Shown one piece after another: positions 35,377-44,222 of a DNA stretch of 46,838 bases. The position numbers and the translations under genes are program-made. Every line of letters starts with the position of its first letter. The first letter of the stretch is position 1. The notes under the pieces are model-generated. The model was not told the DNA's origin and made no database searches. It saw only the letters and a program-made list of their open reading frames with translations. Source of the DNA: Dongibacter bovis. GTDB taxonomy: Bacteria > Bacillota > Negativicutes > Selenomonadales > Selenomonadaceae. The stretch is from contig CACWQW010000008.1 in the NCBI GenBank assembly GCA_902763085.1, positions 1 to 46,838 on the forward strand, written 5' to 3'.

Positions 35377-35416
35377 AGGCCTTAGGGAGTCACGTCTGCT
35401 CAACTCCCTAAGGCCT
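35377..35416 (-). terminator. Terminator-like hairpin in the gltP leader (possible attenuator)
   Basis: On the minus strand AGGCCTTAGGGAGT (35416-35403) pairs perfectly with ACTCCCTAAGGCCT (35390-35377) around a 12-base loop, followed by TTTTCG. It lies between the gltP promoter and its start codon, so some transcripts should stop here unless it is overridden. Confidence 0.8.
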
Positions 35417-35442
35417 CTTTGCCTGAATGTATTTACATGTGG

Positions 35443-35471
35443 AGTATAGCACGTTTTTCTGTGTTTGTCCA
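35443..35471 (-). promoter_or_regulatory. Promoter of gltP
   Basis: On the minus strand TGGACA (35471-35466), a 17-base spacer and TATACT (35448-35443), with a TG at the extended -10 position. Transcription would begin near 35436, about 97 bases before the start codon. Confidence 0.75.
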
Positions 35472-35785
35472 CAGTAAAAACACATGATCCTATTCTTCCG
35501 TTATGGAAAGACGTAATTTTGTTTGCGAACGGATGGCGATTCGCAGATTAGAATCGTTTCCTGCGGCTGTTTTGGTGGAGGCGTAGAGATCCTTCGAGGG
35601 AGTGAGATATTATGAAAATTGATATTTTTGTTTTTGTTGAAGGATTTCATTCGTTTTGAGCGAATAATATATTATACTGATAGAAACGGGTGCTCGTTTG
35701 GAAGGAGCGGCAGGCAGTATCAGGGGACTGCGTTGGTGTACGCTTTTCATGGTGAGTGCCATGCTGGCTTTAAGGGAGTGTTGTT
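35472..35785. other. Intergenic region between divergent gltP and binding-protein genes
   Basis: No gene is supported here. It holds a CGATTC/GAATCG inverted repeat near 35530-35552, an AT-rich tract, an ATTCG/CGAAT inverted repeat near 35648-35665, and a TATACT at about 35675 that may be the -10 of the binding-protein gene. No good -35 partner is seen. A ribosome site AAGGGAG precedes ATG 35786. Confidence 0.4.
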
Positions 35786-36664
35786 ATGAGAAGTTGGAAG
35801 CGGATCGGTATGCTGCTGCTCGCAGGCGCCATGGCGCTCGGCATGGCAGGCTGCGGCGGTAGCGGTGGTGGTGATGGGAAAACGATTTCCTATATCACGC
35901 ATGACAAGCAGGCTGGGTTCACGGGCGTCCTCTACGAGGCGGTCAAAGCGGCCGGGGAGAAGGAAGGCTTCACCGTGGACTTCTATGATGGGAAGGTCGA
36001 TAGCAATGAGCAGATCGACCTGATGAACCAGGTCATCGAGAAGAAGCCGGCGGCAATCGTCCTGCTGCCGAACGATGCGGCGGCGCTGACGCCGTCCGTC
36101 GGGCAGACGGCGCAGGTGCACTCGGATGAGCGGCAGGCGGGACGCCTGCAGGGCGAGTACATGGCGAAGCATCTCAAGCAGGGCGCGAAGATCGTCTATT
36201 TCTTTGGTGACACCACGCTGGTGTCGGCGCACGAACGCTGGGAAGGCTTCAAGGAGGCGTGCCTCGACAAACGCCCGGACATCACGTTGCTCGCCTCTAC
36301 GGATGCCGCCTGGAGCAAGACGGAGGCCATGAAAGACATGACGCTCTGGCTCAGCGTCTTCCCAGAGATCGACGCGATTGTCGCGGGCAATGACGATATG
36401 GCACTCGGCGGCATCGCGGCGATGAAAGGCGCGGGCCGCTTCAGCAGCGATATCCTCGTCACAGGCGTCGATGCGAGTGACGAGGCGGTCAAGGCCGTCG
36501 CCGCCGGCGAGATGGCGCAGACGGTCAAGCAGGACGCAGACGGTTCTGCCGTGGTCATCATCGATCTCATCAAGAAGATGGTGCAGGGCGGTCAGACGAC
36601 GGACGACGAAAAGGTGCCGTTCATCGAGATCACGAAGGCGAATGTCGCCGACTACGTGAAGTGA
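35786..36664 (+). CDS. Sugar-type periplasmic binding lipoprotein, apparent hinge-segment loss
   Basis: A 292-residue RbsB-like (Peripla_BP_4) binding protein. A lipoprotein signal is clear: Arg-Lys-Arg, a hydrophobic run, then the lipobox LGMAGC with Cys29. Fold marks are [43 protein letters not shown], and [23 protein letters not shown]. Between [11 protein letters not shown] and [17 protein letters not shown] the usual A-GIPVVxVNR strand of about 20-25 residues is missing in frame. That strand normally crosses between the two lobes. Ligand binding may therefore be altered or lost. There is no ABC permease or ATPase next to it. A chemoreceptor follows after 16 bases, so sensing is a likelier role than uptake. 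Confidence 0.78.
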   Translation: MRSWKRIGMLLLAGAMALGMAGCGGSGGGDGKTISYITHDKQAGFTGVLYEAVKAAGEKEGFTVDFYDGKVDSNEQIDLMNQVIEKKPAAIVLLPNDAAALTPSVGQTAQVHSDERQAGRLQGEYMAKHLKQGAKIVYFFGDTTLVSAHERWEGFKEACLDKRPDITLLASTDAAWSKTEAMKDMTLWLSVFPEIDAIVAGNDDMALGGIAAMKGAGRFSSDILVTGVDASDEAVKAVAAGEMAQTVKQDADGSAVVIIDLIKKMVQGGQTTDDEKVPFIEITKANVADYVK

Positions 36665-36680
36665 GCAGGGGGTGTGTCTG

Positions 36681-38387
36681 TTGAAGGATCTCAGTGTCAG
36701 AATCAAAGTCCTGCTGCTCGCCGCCATCATGCTCGCTATCACCTGCATCGTGGCCGCGGTCGGCATTTTCGCCAATCATCAGTCGAAGCAGGCGACGGAT
36801 GATATGTATAACCATAATCTTATGACGACGCAGTATCTCAACGATGCGACGACGCAGATGAAATTCATCGAGAGCGATATCAACTACCTCCTGCTCACGA
36901 GCTATCCGCCGGAGAATAAGAAGATCCTCTTCGATGACCTGAAGGGGAAGACGAAGACCATCCAGGCGGACATGGAGAAGATTAAGGCGATCGACACGAG
37001 CGAGCGCGCGCAGAAGGCACTCGAGGCGCTGGCGCAGGATAGCGATGCGTTCCTCGCGGGCATCGATGCCTCGACGGGGCTCACGAATTCCGCGGAAGAC
37101 CGGGCGAAACTCCTGCAGAACCTCGACAAGGCGAAAGCGATCAATGCGGGACTCGCCGAGCTCACGCCGGACAACGTCCAGCAGGGCAAGGAGCTCTTCG
37201 AGGCGAGCAACGCCGTCTATGACCGCACGATCAAGATCTTCCTCGCGATCCTCCTCGCGGGTCTCGTCATCGGTGTCGTTGCGGCGCGCGTGATCGCGAA
37301 CGGCATCGCAAAGCCGCTCGGCGCGTCCGTCGGTCTCCTCAACGCAGTGGCGGACGGCGATCTCACGCAGGAGGTAGCGCCGGAGCTCGCGAACCGCCGC
37401 GACGAGGTCGGTGAGATGATCGCCGCGCTCGACAAGATGCAGAAATCGCTGCGCGCGTTCCTCCACGACGTGCGCACGGAGGCGGAAAACAGCGCCGCGA
37501 TGGTCGAGGAGGTCCAGGGCCTCGTCGGCGAGCTCAACGACGGCGCGCAGGATATGTCGGCCGCGACGGAAGAGATGGCGGCGGGCATGGAGGAGACAGC
37601 TGCCTCGACCTCGAATCTCCAGCACCTCTCCGATACCGTGAGCAAGAGCATCCTCGCCACGGCGGAGGACGCGAAGAAGAGCGAGAGCTACACGAACGAG
37701 GTCGCCGCACGCGCGAGCGAGCTCAAGAAGAAGATGGACGAGGCGCAGGCGAGCGCCCAGAGCGTCTATCATTCCACGAAATCGTCGGTCGAGCAGGCCA
37801 TCGAGGCGGCAAAGGTCGTCGATCACATCGAGGCCCTCACGAACGACATCACCGAGATCGCCGAGCAGACGAACCTGCTCGCGCTCAATGCGGCTATCGA
37901 AGCCGCGCGCGCGGGCGAGGCTGGCCGCGGCTTCTCTGTCGTTGCCGAAGAGGTGCGCAAGCTCGCGGAGCAGAGCCAGCAGACAGCGGAGAAGATCCAG
38001 TCGCTCACGGGCCGCGTGACCGGCTCGGTGCAGGATCTCTCCCAGGGCGCATTCGGCCTTTTGCAGTTCATGGAGCAGAACGTCAGCAAGGACTACGAGC
38101 TCATCAACAAGACCGCGGATCAGTACCGCGACGACGCCGACTACCTGCGCGACTTCGCGCGCAAGAGCAACGCCTCGTCGCAGGAACTCGCGGGCGATGT
38201 CGAGACGATGAACAACGCGATGGGCGAGATCGCCAAGGCGACGCAGGAAGAAGCGACGGGCAATACGACCGTCGCCGAGAAGGTCACGCAGGTCGCGGAC
38301 AAGGCGAATGCCATCCTCGCGAAGGTTCACGCCTCGCAGGAGGGCGCCGACAAGCTCAAGCAGCAGGTCGAGCGCTTCAAGGTGTGA
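36681..38387 (+). CDS. Methyl-accepting chemotaxis protein
   Basis: A 568-residue membrane chemoreceptor. TM1 is [21 protein letters not shown] near the N-terminus. A helical periplasmic sensor of about 155 residues follows (four-helix-bundle type). TM2 is [20 protein letters not shown], then a HAMP domain and a long cytoplasmic coiled coil. The hairpin tip [24 protein letters not shown] binds CheW/CheA, as in all receptors. TTG 36681 is preferred to GTG 36672 because GGGGG lies about 8 bases upstream. It is cotranscribed with the binding lipoprotein, which may present the ligand, as ribose-binding protein does for Trg in E. coli. A strong terminator follows. Confidence 0.92.
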   Translation: MKDLSVRIKVLLLAAIMLAITCIVAAVGIFANHQSKQATDDMYNHNLMTTQYLNDATTQMKFIESDINYLLLTSYPPENKKILFDDLKGKTKTIQADMEKIKAIDTSERAQKALEALAQDSDAFLAGIDASTGLTNSAEDRAKLLQNLDKAKAINAGLAELTPDNVQQGKELFEASNAVYDRTIKIFLAILLAGLVIGVVAARVIANGIAKPLGASVGLLNAVADGDLTQEVAPELANRRDEVGEMIAALDKMQKSLRAFLHDVRTEAENSAAMVEEVQGLVGELNDGAQDMSAATEEMAAGMEETAASTSNLQHLSDTVSKSILATAEDAKKSESYTNEVAARASELKKKMDEAQASAQSVYHSTKSSVEQAIEAAKVVDHIEALTNDITEIAEQTNLLALNAAIEAARAGEAGRGFSVVAEEVRKLAEQSQQTAEKIQSLTGRVTGSVQDLSQGAFGLLQFMEQNVSKDYELINKTADQYRDDADYLRDFARKSNASSQELAGDVETMNNAMGEIAKATQEEATGNTTVAEKVTQVADKANAILAKVHASQEGADKLKQQVERFKV

Positions 38388-38440
38388 ACGCGACGCAGGT
38401 AAGCGTTTCGGCGTGAATGACCATATGGTGTAAGACAAGA

Positions 38441-38474
38441 ACGGAGCCCCCGCGTGTGCGGGGGCTCCGTTTTG
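38441..38474 (+). terminator. Intrinsic terminator after the chemoreceptor gene
   Basis: Perfect 13-base stem ACGGAGCCCCCGC / GCGGGGGCTCCGT with a GTGT loop, followed by TTTT. Confidence 0.92.
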
Positions 38475-38528
38475 CGTGGATGGAGGCAGGGAAGTGCCGA
38501 GGCGTGAGTGCGATGCTCCAGGACTGTT

Positions 38529-39707
38529 TCAGCGCGTCGGCAGCGCAGGGCGACGGCGCCAGAGCCAGTAGCAGCCTGCCGTGCAGGCGATAACGAACGT
38601 GCAGGCCGTGCCGTACATGAACGTGTAGCCAAACTGCGCGGCGACGACGCCTAAAAGCAGCGCCGCGAGGCCGACGCTGATGTCGAGCGACCAGAAATAC
38701 GTGGCTGTCGCCACGCCGGCGCGCGCGGGTGGCGCGCTCGAGACGGCGAGCGTCTGGAACGCGGGCGAAAGCGCGCCGAAGCCGCAGCCGAGCAGCGCGG
38801 CTGCGGTGAGCAGGCCGATGAGCTCATTCACCTGACTGAAGAGCACCATGCCGAGCGCGAAGAGTGCGAAGCCTGGGTAGACGGTCCAGTCCGGCCCCTT
38901 CGCGTCGAACAGCCTGCCGATCACGGGACGCGTGAGGATGATGACGAGCGCGAACACGACGAAGAAGAGGCTCGTCTCCTGCTGCAGGCCGAGGCTCTTC
39001 GCGTAGAGCGGGATGAACGTGAGGATGCCGCCGTAGGCGAAGAAGACGAGGCCGCCGAGCAGGGAGGGCGCGAGGGAGCGCGGCTCGATGATGTCTTTGA
39101 TGGAGACGCCGCGCCGCTGCCGCTTGGCCGGTGCCGTGACCTCAGGCGGCAGGCGGCGCAGGCTCGCGAGCACGAACGTGAGGGCGGCGAGGGCTGTGAG
39201 GAAGAGGAACAGCACGTGGCTGCCGAGATTGCCGACGAGGAGCAGGCCGACGAGGGGGCCGATGACCATCGCAAGATTCGTCGAGAGCGCAAAATAGCCG
39301 ATGCCCTCACCCTTGCGCGAGAGCGGCAGGATGAGCGCCGCCATCGCCGCTGCCGCCGTCGTCGCAAGTGCGAAGATACAGCCGTGCAGGAAGCGCAGCA
39401 GGTAGATCGCGGGCAGTGCCCGTGCGAAGAGGAAAGCGAGCATGATGAAGAAGAAGACGACGGCGGCGAGGCGCAGCAGGCGCTGCTTCTGCACGGCATC
39501 GATGAGTCGGCCCGCGAACGGGCGGCAGAGGACGGCGCCGACCTGGAAGGCGGTCATCGCCATGCCCGCCTCAAAATCGCCGCCTGCGAATGTCTCCGCG
39601 ATGACGATCGGCAAGGCGGCGACCATGATGTACTGTGACATGAAGAGCAGGAGGTTGCTGCTCCCCATGCTGATGAATTCCGGTGTCCAAAGGGGTTCTC
39701 TCTGCAT
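38529..39707 (-). CDS. MFS transporter
   Basis: A 392-residue inner-membrane carrier with 12 predicted helices. The loop 2-3 motif of the major facilitator superfamily is CRPFAGRLIDAVQKQRLLR, and its second-half copy is RPVIGRLFDAKGPDWTVYPG. It resembles drug or small-molecule efflux members of the DHA/YfkF type; the substrate cannot be told. ATG 39707 is chosen because GAAAGG is 8 bases upstream; ATG 39713 would be too close. The ORF extends much further upstream without a site. It forms a single-gene unit convergent with the chemoreceptor gene. Confidence 0.85.
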   Translation of the reverse strand: MQREPLWTPEFISMGSSNLLLFMSQYIMVAALPIVIAETFAGGDFEAGMAMTAFQVGAVLCRPFAGRLIDAVQKQRLLRLAAVVFFFIMLAFLFARALPAIYLLRFLHGCIFALATTAAAAMAALILPLSRKGEGIGYFALSTNLAMVIGPLVGLLLVGNLGSHVLFLFLTALAALTFVLASLRRLPPEVTAPAKRQRRGVSIKDIIEPRSLAPSLLGGLVFFAYGGILTFIPLYAKSLGLQQETSLFFVVFALVIILTRPVIGRLFDAKGPDWTVYPGFALFALGMVLFSQVNELIGLLTAAALLGCGFGALSPAFQTLAVSSAPPARAGVATATYFWSLDISVGLAALLLGVVAAQFGYTFMYGTACTFVIACTAGCYWLWRRRPALPTR

Positions 39708-39848
39708 AGGCATATCCTTTCTTCCGCTGTGATGTCCCGGGAACGGTACGAGGGGGTGTCCGGGCGTGGATTCATTCACTTTACGCCGCCAGCGGGGATT
39801 TGTCAACAGGATACGCAGGAAGGGCGCGCGGAGGGGCAGGCGAAGAAA

Positions 39849-39884
39849 GAAAAAATCCGCCGCCATGCTTGCCATGGCAGCGGA
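39849..39884 (-). terminator. Intrinsic terminator after the flavin reductase gene
   Basis: On the minus strand TCCGCTGCCATG pairs with CATGGCGGCGGA (one mismatch) around GCAAG, followed by TTTTTT. Confidence 0.88.
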
Positions 39885-39910
39885 TGCGTCCGATGTGGGG
39901 AAGCCCTTCC

Positions 39911-40474
39911 TCAGCGGATGAAATTCGTCATGATCTTCTTTTCCGTGGCCGGGGGCTCGATGCCTGCCTTCTTGCCCGCTTCAAGGCACTTCATAACCCA
40001 GGCCATGTTCTCGCCGAGGACGCGCATGATCTGCACACCTTCCTCGTCGCGACGTACTTCGTCCGGCGTGTTGCCGTGCACCATCGTCCAGTAGTTGGAG
40101 CTCACGCTGACCATCTGGTGGTAGGCGACGTATTTCTGGAGCACGTCGAGCGTCGCCGTCGTGCCCGCGCGGCGCGCCGACGCCACGACGGCGCCCGCCT
40201 TGTGAGCGAGCAGGGCGCCGGCCTTTCCCGCAAGATGGTCGAGGAACCAGACCATCTCGCCGGACGGCGAAGCCCAGTAGACGGGCGAGCCGAACACGAC
40301 GCCCTCTGCCGTCTTGAGTTTCTCCGCGACCGCGCTCACGGACTCCGCCGTGGGGAGCGCGTGCAGGATCTCCGTCTCGATGCCGTTCTTCGCGAGCGCC
40401 TCGGCGACGATGGAGAGCGCCGTGTATGTGCAGCCCTTCTCGCGGCGGCTGCCGTTCAAGAGTAGAACCTTCAT
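39911..40474 (-). CDS. NADPH-dependent FMN reductase/flavodoxin-like protein
   Basis: A 187-residue flavodoxin-fold oxidoreductase. The N-terminal MKVLLLNGSRREKGCTYTAL is the phosphate-binding loop for FMN. FGSPVYWASPSGEMVWFLD is the flavin-ring motif of the iron-sulfur-flavoprotein/YwqN-like group. It has no cysteine cluster like Isf proteins, so it probably uses FMN alone to reduce quinones, azo compounds or metals. ATG 40474 follows GAAGGAGG. It lies between its own terminator and a DeoR gene on the same strand; no partner gene suggests a substrate. Confidence 0.82.
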   Translation of the reverse strand: MKVLLLNGSRREKGCTYTALSIVAEALAKNGIETEILHALPTAESVSAVAEKLKTAEGVVFGSPVYWASPSGEMVWFLDHLAGKAGALLAHKAGAVVASARRAGTTATLDVLQKYVAYHQMVSVSSNYWTMVHGNTPDEVRRDEEGVQIMRVLGENMAWVMKCLEAGKKAGIEPPATEKKIMTNFIR

Positions 40475-40594
40475 GGGAAGACCTCCTTCAGTGATAGAAG
40501 CTTTCATTGATATATCAGCCTGATTATATGTCGTAAATAGCAAAAAGTCAAACGAAAATACAGTAGGAAGTAACAGGGAATCCCTACAGAACGA

Positions 40595-41350
40595 TCAGTC
40601 GATGAGCTCGATGCGCTCCTTCTCGAGGAGTGTGCGCCAGCCGCTGCTCACGGGCTCGTCCGTCACGAGTGTTTGGATCTGGTTGAAATCGAGCGCGTGG
40701 ACGAACGCCGTCTGATTGAACTTGGAATGGTCGACGAGCAGGACGCTCCGCTTCGCCTGCATGGCCATGTATTTCATGAGGACGCCCTCGTCCTCGTTCG
40801 ACTCCATGATGCCGCGCTCCTTGTCGAGCCCCTTGCAGCTGAAGAAGGCGAGGTCGACGTTGTAGTGCTTCAGCGTGTCCTGTGCGGCCGTGCCGACGAG
40901 CGCGCAGGAACTCGAGCGGAGCGAGCCGCCCGTCGAGATGAGATGATAGGGGGAGGCGATGTGGTCGTGCAGGATGCGCACGGAGTTCGTGATGATCGTG
41001 AGGTCTTTCTTCTGCAGCAAGTGCGAGAGCAGCGCGAGGCAGGTCGTGCTTGCGTCGACCATGAGGCTGTCGCCGTCGTGGACGAGCGCGGCGGCCTTCT
41101 CTGCGATGAACTGCTTGTTCTCGCTCATCATCGTGTTGCGCTTGACGAACGAGATGTCCTCGCGCGTGTGCTCGCTGAGCACGGCACCGCCGTAGCTGCG
41201 GCGCAGGAGGTCCTTGCTCTCGAGTTTCTCGAGGTCACGGCGGATGGTTTCTTCCGTTACTTTGAATATTTTTGCCAATTCTGACACATAGACCTTTTGC
41301 TCCTGATTGAGCTTCTCCATGATCTGCCTGCGGCGTTCAATCCCCAACAT
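40595..41350 (-). CDS. DeoR/GlpR-family transcriptional regulator
   Basis: The second DeoR-type repressor of the window, 251 residues. The HTH reads ERRRQIMEKLNQEQKVYVSELAKIFKVTEETIRRDLEKLE, the classic DeoR signature. The sensor domain has VDASTTCLALLSHL, TIITNSVRIL, STGGSLRSSS and FFSCKGLDKERGI. It differs from the regulator at 24877 throughout, so it is a distinct paralogue. ATG 41350 is likely, behind AGGGAGA. Its ligand is probably a sugar phosphate. No sugar operon is adjacent. A palindrome AGATATATCT in its own leader (41379-41388) suggests autoregulation. Confidence 0.87.
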   Translation of the reverse strand: MLGIERRRQIMEKLNQEQKVYVSELAKIFKVTEETIRRDLEKLESKDLLRRSYGGAVLSEHTREDISFVKRNTMMSENKQFIAEKAAALVHDGDSLMVDASTTCLALLSHLLQKKDLTIITNSVRILHDHIASPYHLISTGGSLRSSSCALVGTAAQDTLKHYNVDLAFFSCKGLDKERGIMESNEDEGVLMKYMAMQAKRSVLLVDHSKFNQTAFVHALDFNQIQTLVTDEPVSSGWRTLLEKERIELID

Positions 41351-41404
41351 ATGACAAAACACTCTCCCTTGTTATAAAAGATATATCTAATTAACCCGAA
41401 TCCT

Positions 41405-41433
41405 ATTATAGAGGAAAAGGAAAGAAAAAGCAA
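41405..41433 (-). promoter_or_regulatory. Promoter of the second DeoR gene
   Basis: On the minus strand TTGCTT (41433-41428), a 17-base spacer and TATAAT (41410-41405). The palindrome AGATATATCT at 41379-41388 lies just downstream of the start point, a fitting place for a repressor. Confidence 0.8.
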
Positions 41434-41511
41434 CAATAAAGCACGAAATCGAAATATCATTCCCAAATTGTATGCAGTATGTGCAGAATTCTCGCTCGGA
41501 AGGGTGCCTTC

Positions 41512-41540
41512 TGGAAATTTTCAGGGAAGGCTCCTATAAT
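41512..41540 (+). promoter_or_regulatory. Promoter of the Tat-amidase gene
   Basis: TGGAAA (41512-41517), a 17-base spacer and a perfect TATAAT (41535-41540), about 33 bases before the ATG. Confidence 0.7.
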
Positions 41541-41573
41541 AATAGGTTGAAATCTAGATTGGGAAATGAGAGC

Positions 41574-42170
41574 ATGAAGCGAAGGGACTTTATCAAGCAT
41601 ATCACGTGGTCGGCGGCGGGCGCGCTGCTGCTGCCGCTCGCGGGGCCGCTGCGCGCGGCGGAGGCGGCGTGGCAGGCGGGCGGCGGTGCGGCAGGCGTCC
41701 GCGTCAAAGAGACGTACCTGTCGTTTCGCTCGCTCGCGAACCGCACGCAGACGGATGTCATCATCCTGCACCACATCGGGAACACGAACGCCGACGTCTC
41801 GGCGGCGACGGTGCATCAGTGGCATCTCGCGAACGGCTGGGCGGGCATTGGCTACCACTACCTGATCCGCAAGGATGGTACGATCGAGCGCGGGCGGCCG
41901 CGCGATACGGTCGGCGCGCACTGCTACGGGGAGAACTGGCACAGCATTGGCGTGAATATCGTCGGCAATTTCGAGACGAATGAGCCGACGGCAGCGCAGA
42001 TCGACGCGGCGGAGCGGCTCGTCGCGGTGCTCTGCCGCCTGTATGGGCTGGTGCCGAGCGGCGACACCATCAAGGGACATCGCGACTTCAACGCGACAGC
42101 GTGCCCGGGGGAGAACCTCTACGAGAGGCTGCCCGACGTGATTGCGGGCGTGCAGCGTTATTATAGGTAA
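41574..42170 (+). CDS. N-acetylmuramoyl-L-alanine amidase with twin-arginine signal
   Basis: A 198-residue zinc amidase of the Amidase_2/PGRP fold, which cuts the bond between muramic acid and the peptide in peptidoglycan. The N-terminus MKRRDFIKHITWSAAGALLLPLAG is a Tat signal: the RR pair is followed by a hydrophobic run and a cleavage region near AEA. Active-site marks are VIILHHIGN (zinc His), GIGYHYLIRKDGTIERGRP, and GHRDFNATACPGENLYERL (second zinc His and Cys). ATG 41574 fits the signal; its ribosome site is weak. Export through Tat implies that it folds in the cytoplasm, perhaps to load zinc. It may act in cell-wall turnover or in processing imported muropeptides. Confidence 0.88.
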   Translation: MKRRDFIKHITWSAAGALLLPLAGPLRAAEAAWQAGGGAAGVRVKETYLSFRSLANRTQTDVIILHHIGNTNADVSAATVHQWHLANGWAGIGYHYLIRKDGTIERGRPRDTVGAHCYGENWHSIGVNIVGNFETNEPTAAQIDAAERLVAVLCRLYGLVPSGDTIKGHRDFNATACPGENLYERLPDVIAGVQRYYR

Positions 42171-42187
42171 GGAAAGGGGGACCTCTG

Positions 42188-42526
42188 ATGAGCTATCATT
42201 ATCGTTGGTTCTCGCACGATGAGGAGCTGACCGACGAGCTCGGCAGGCGGCGGAGCCGGGCGGTCCTCGATGCGCCGCGGGCAGTGCGCCAAGGCTACAC
42301 GCGCGGCGAGGTCATCAGCATGGTGCTCGCAGCTATCGTCCTCGTCTACGGTCTCTGCACGTTCGTCGTGCCGTTCGTGATGTTCGGCGCCTCGTTCCTG
42401 CTCTACGAGACGCACCGGCTGCTACCGCTCGTCCTCGGGTCCGTCGGCGTGCCGCTCGCGGGCGGCGTGCGCGCGTTCAGCCTCGTGACGCTCTTCGGCG
42501 CCGTGGCGCTGTTGCTATTCTTCTGA
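42188..42526 (+). CDS. Small membrane protein (112 aa)
   Basis: A 112-residue protein. The first about 40 residues are charged and cytosolic-looking (HDEELTDELGRRRSR). Two or three hydrophobic segments follow: VISMVLAAIVLVYGLCTFVVPFVMFGASF, LPLVLGSVGVPLAGG, and a C-terminal LVTLFGAVALLLFF that ends the protein. I know no family for it. ATG 42188 has AAAGGGGG 7 bases upstream and lies 17 bases after the amidase, so the two are cotranscribed. An envelope role is a guess from that pairing. Confidence 0.65.
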   Translation: MSYHYRWFSHDEELTDELGRRRSRAVLDAPRAVRQGYTRGEVISMVLAAIVLVYGLCTFVVPFVMFGASFLLYETHRLLPLVLGSVGVPLAGGVRAFSLVTLFGAVALLLFF

Positions 42527-42606
42527 AAACGATCCATCGCCCTTACAGTAAATCCAGTCAATCGCACTGCGCCTGCGGCTTGTGCTCTTGGGGATTTACA
42601 TAGAAA

Positions 42607-42652
42607 GACCGGCGTACCGTTCCTTGCATCGTGGACGGTATGCCGGTCTTGT
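42607..42652. terminator. Bidirectional terminator between the small membrane-protein gene and trpD
   Basis: GACCGGCGTACCGT (42607-42620) pairs with ACGGTATGCCGGTC (42635-42648), one G-U pair. T-rich flanks lie on both strands. Confidence 0.85.
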
Positions 42653-42675
42653 TGTTTCTTTGGGGGCGTAGTCTC

Positions 42676-43692
42676 TCACTGGGAGCGTTTGGCGAAGGCG
42701 TCGACTTTCGCGAGCCCCGCGCCGCTCTCGATGAGCGCGCGGGCGCAGTCGATGCCGTCTGCGATGCTCGCCGCCTTGCCGCCGAGGTAGATGGCGGCGC
42801 CGGCGTTCAGGAGGACGATGTCGCGCTTCGGTCCCTGCTCTTTCCCAGAGAGGATAGCGCGCGTGATGGCGGCGTTCTCCTCCGGCGTGCCGCCCTTGAT
42901 GTCTTCCTTGCGGCAGCGCGTGAAGCCGAAGTCCTCCGGCTGGATCACGTAGCGCTTGAACCATCCGTCCTTAAACTCGCAGACGCTCGTGGGCGCGCTC
43001 ATCGAGAGCTCGTCGAGGCAGTCCTGCCCGTAGATGACCATGCCGCGCTTTACGCCGAGGCTCATGAGCACCTGCGCGAGCGGGTCCAGGAGGTATTCGT
43101 CGTAGACGCCGAGCAGCATCGTCTTTGGGTGCGCCGGGTTCGTGAGCGGGCCGAGGATGTTGAATACCGTGCGGATGCCGAGCTCCTTGCGCACGGCGCC
43201 GACGTATTTCATCGAGGCGTGGTATTTCTGCGCGAAGAAGAAGCAGATGTTGATCTCCTTGAGGAGCTCCACGCATTTCTCCGGCGAAAGGCTGATGTTG
43301 ATGCCGAGCGCCTCGAGGCAGTCGGCGGCGCCGGACTTCGACGAGGCGGCGCGGTTGCCGTGCTTCGCGACCTTGATGCCGGCGGCGGCGATGAGGAAGG
43401 CGGCCGTCGTAGAGATGTTGATGCTGCCCGCGTGGTCGCCGCCTGTGCCGACGATCTCGAGGACGTCCAGGTCGTGCTCGACCTGGAGCGCGTGATCGCG
43501 CATGGCGGCGGCGGAGCCTGAGATCTCGTCGATCGTCTCTGCCTTCGCGCTCTTCGTCGAGAGCGCCGCGAGGTAGGCGGCGTTTTGTATCTGGCTCGTC
43601 TCGCCGTTCATGATCTCGTTCATGACGGTGTACGCCTCGTCGTAGGTGAGGTCCTCCTTGCTGACGACTTTCTCGATGGCTTCTTTGATCAT
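42676..43692 (-). CDS. trpD: Anthranilate phosphoribosyltransferase
   Basis: Joins anthranilate to phosphoribosyl pyrophosphate, the second step of tryptophan synthesis. It has 338 residues, normal. Motifs: [25 protein letters not shown] (the GTGGD phosphate/magnesium loop), [21 protein letters not shown], and [40 protein letters not shown] 43692 follows GAAAGGAG; upstream in-frame codons belong to the leader. It stands alone between a T-box leader and a terminator, with no other trp gene in the window, so the rest of the pathway must lie elsewhere. Confidence 0.96.
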   Translation of the reverse strand: MIKEAIEKVVSKEDLTYDEAYTVMNEIMNGETSQIQNAAYLAALSTKSAKAETIDEISGSAAAMRDHALQVEHDLDVLEIVGTGGDHAGSINISTTAAFLIAAAGIKVAKHGNRAASSKSGAADCLEALGINISLSPEKCVELLKEINICFFFAQKYHASMKYVGAVRKELGIRTVFNILGPLTNPAHPKTMLLGVYDEYLLDPLAQVLMSLGVKRGMVIYGQDCLDELSMSAPTSVCEFKDGWFKRYVIQPEDFGFTRCRKEDIKGGTPEENAAITRAILSGKEQGPKRDIVLLNAGAAIYLGGKAASIADGIDCARALIESGAGLAKVDAFAKRSQ

Positions 43693-43724
43693 GGGAAATG
43701 CTCCTTTCCGCCGGGAAACAAAAA

Positions 43725-43990
43725 CGCCCCCGGCAGTCATCATGAAAACAACTACCAGGGACGAATACTCGCGGTGCCACCCTGCTTCATGGATACCCAT
43801 GCGCTCACGGAGTGCAATCACACTCCCGGCAACTCACGTATGCCGTCACGTCGCCTGCTACTCGGCTCTGCCTTTCAAGGCGCCCTCCGCGGCCCATCGC
43901 GTGCAGCCTGTTCCATCCGCATCCCAGCAGCGCGGACTCTCTTTGGGGCATGGCTGACGCTATCTCCGCCTCATCGGTTTGATTTGCTTA
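43725..43990 (-). promoter_or_regulatory. T-box riboswitch leader of trpD, probable tryptophan (UGG) specifier
   Basis: On the minus strand the T-box AGGGTGGCACCGCG lies at 43783-43770. The terminator stem CGTCCCTGGTAGT (43763-43751) and ACTGCCGGGGGCG (43737-43725) is followed by TTTTTG. Stem I has AGAGAG before its distal hairpin. Lower helix GCGG/CCGC and upper helix GCGT/ACGC enclose loops AGATA and GATGGG. The specifier would be TGG (43896-43894), the tryptophan codon, followed by a purine as expected. The structure was drawn by eye. Confidence 0.88.
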
Positions 43991-43992
43991 TG

Positions 43993-44021
43993 AGGATAGC
44001 ACGGAGTTGTAACCTTGTCAA
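43993..44021 (-). promoter_or_regulatory. Promoter of the trpD T-box leader
   Basis: On the minus strand a perfect TTGACA (44021-44016), a 17-base spacer and TATCCT (43998-43993), with a TG at the extended -10 position. Confidence 0.85.
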
Positions 44022-44131
44022 GGATGGGGGCGGCACTTTTTCCCCGGGGAATTTTTCTCCCTCTGGGAAGATACGCCTAAATGATTTTGAATCAAGGATG
44101 AAAAAACGTTAGGAATCGTAGAAATTTCCGA

Positions 44132-44161
44132 TTGAAGAAGATGGAGGAACAGCGTTATACT
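44132..44161 (+). promoter_or_regulatory. Promoter of the porin gene
   Basis: TTGAAG (44132-44137), an 18-base spacer and TATACT (44156-44161), about 60 bases before the ATG. Confidence 0.65.
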
Positions 44162-44222
44162 AGAAGCAGATATGAGAGAGTATGAAAGTTTTGGGGCGTT
44201 TTTATGAAAGGAAAGGAATCAG

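Noticed and set aside
43741..43990. Other UGG triplets in the trpD leader as the specifier codon
   Set aside because: UGG occurs elsewhere in the leader, but only the one at 43896-43894 falls in an internal loop between two good helices and is followed by a purine.
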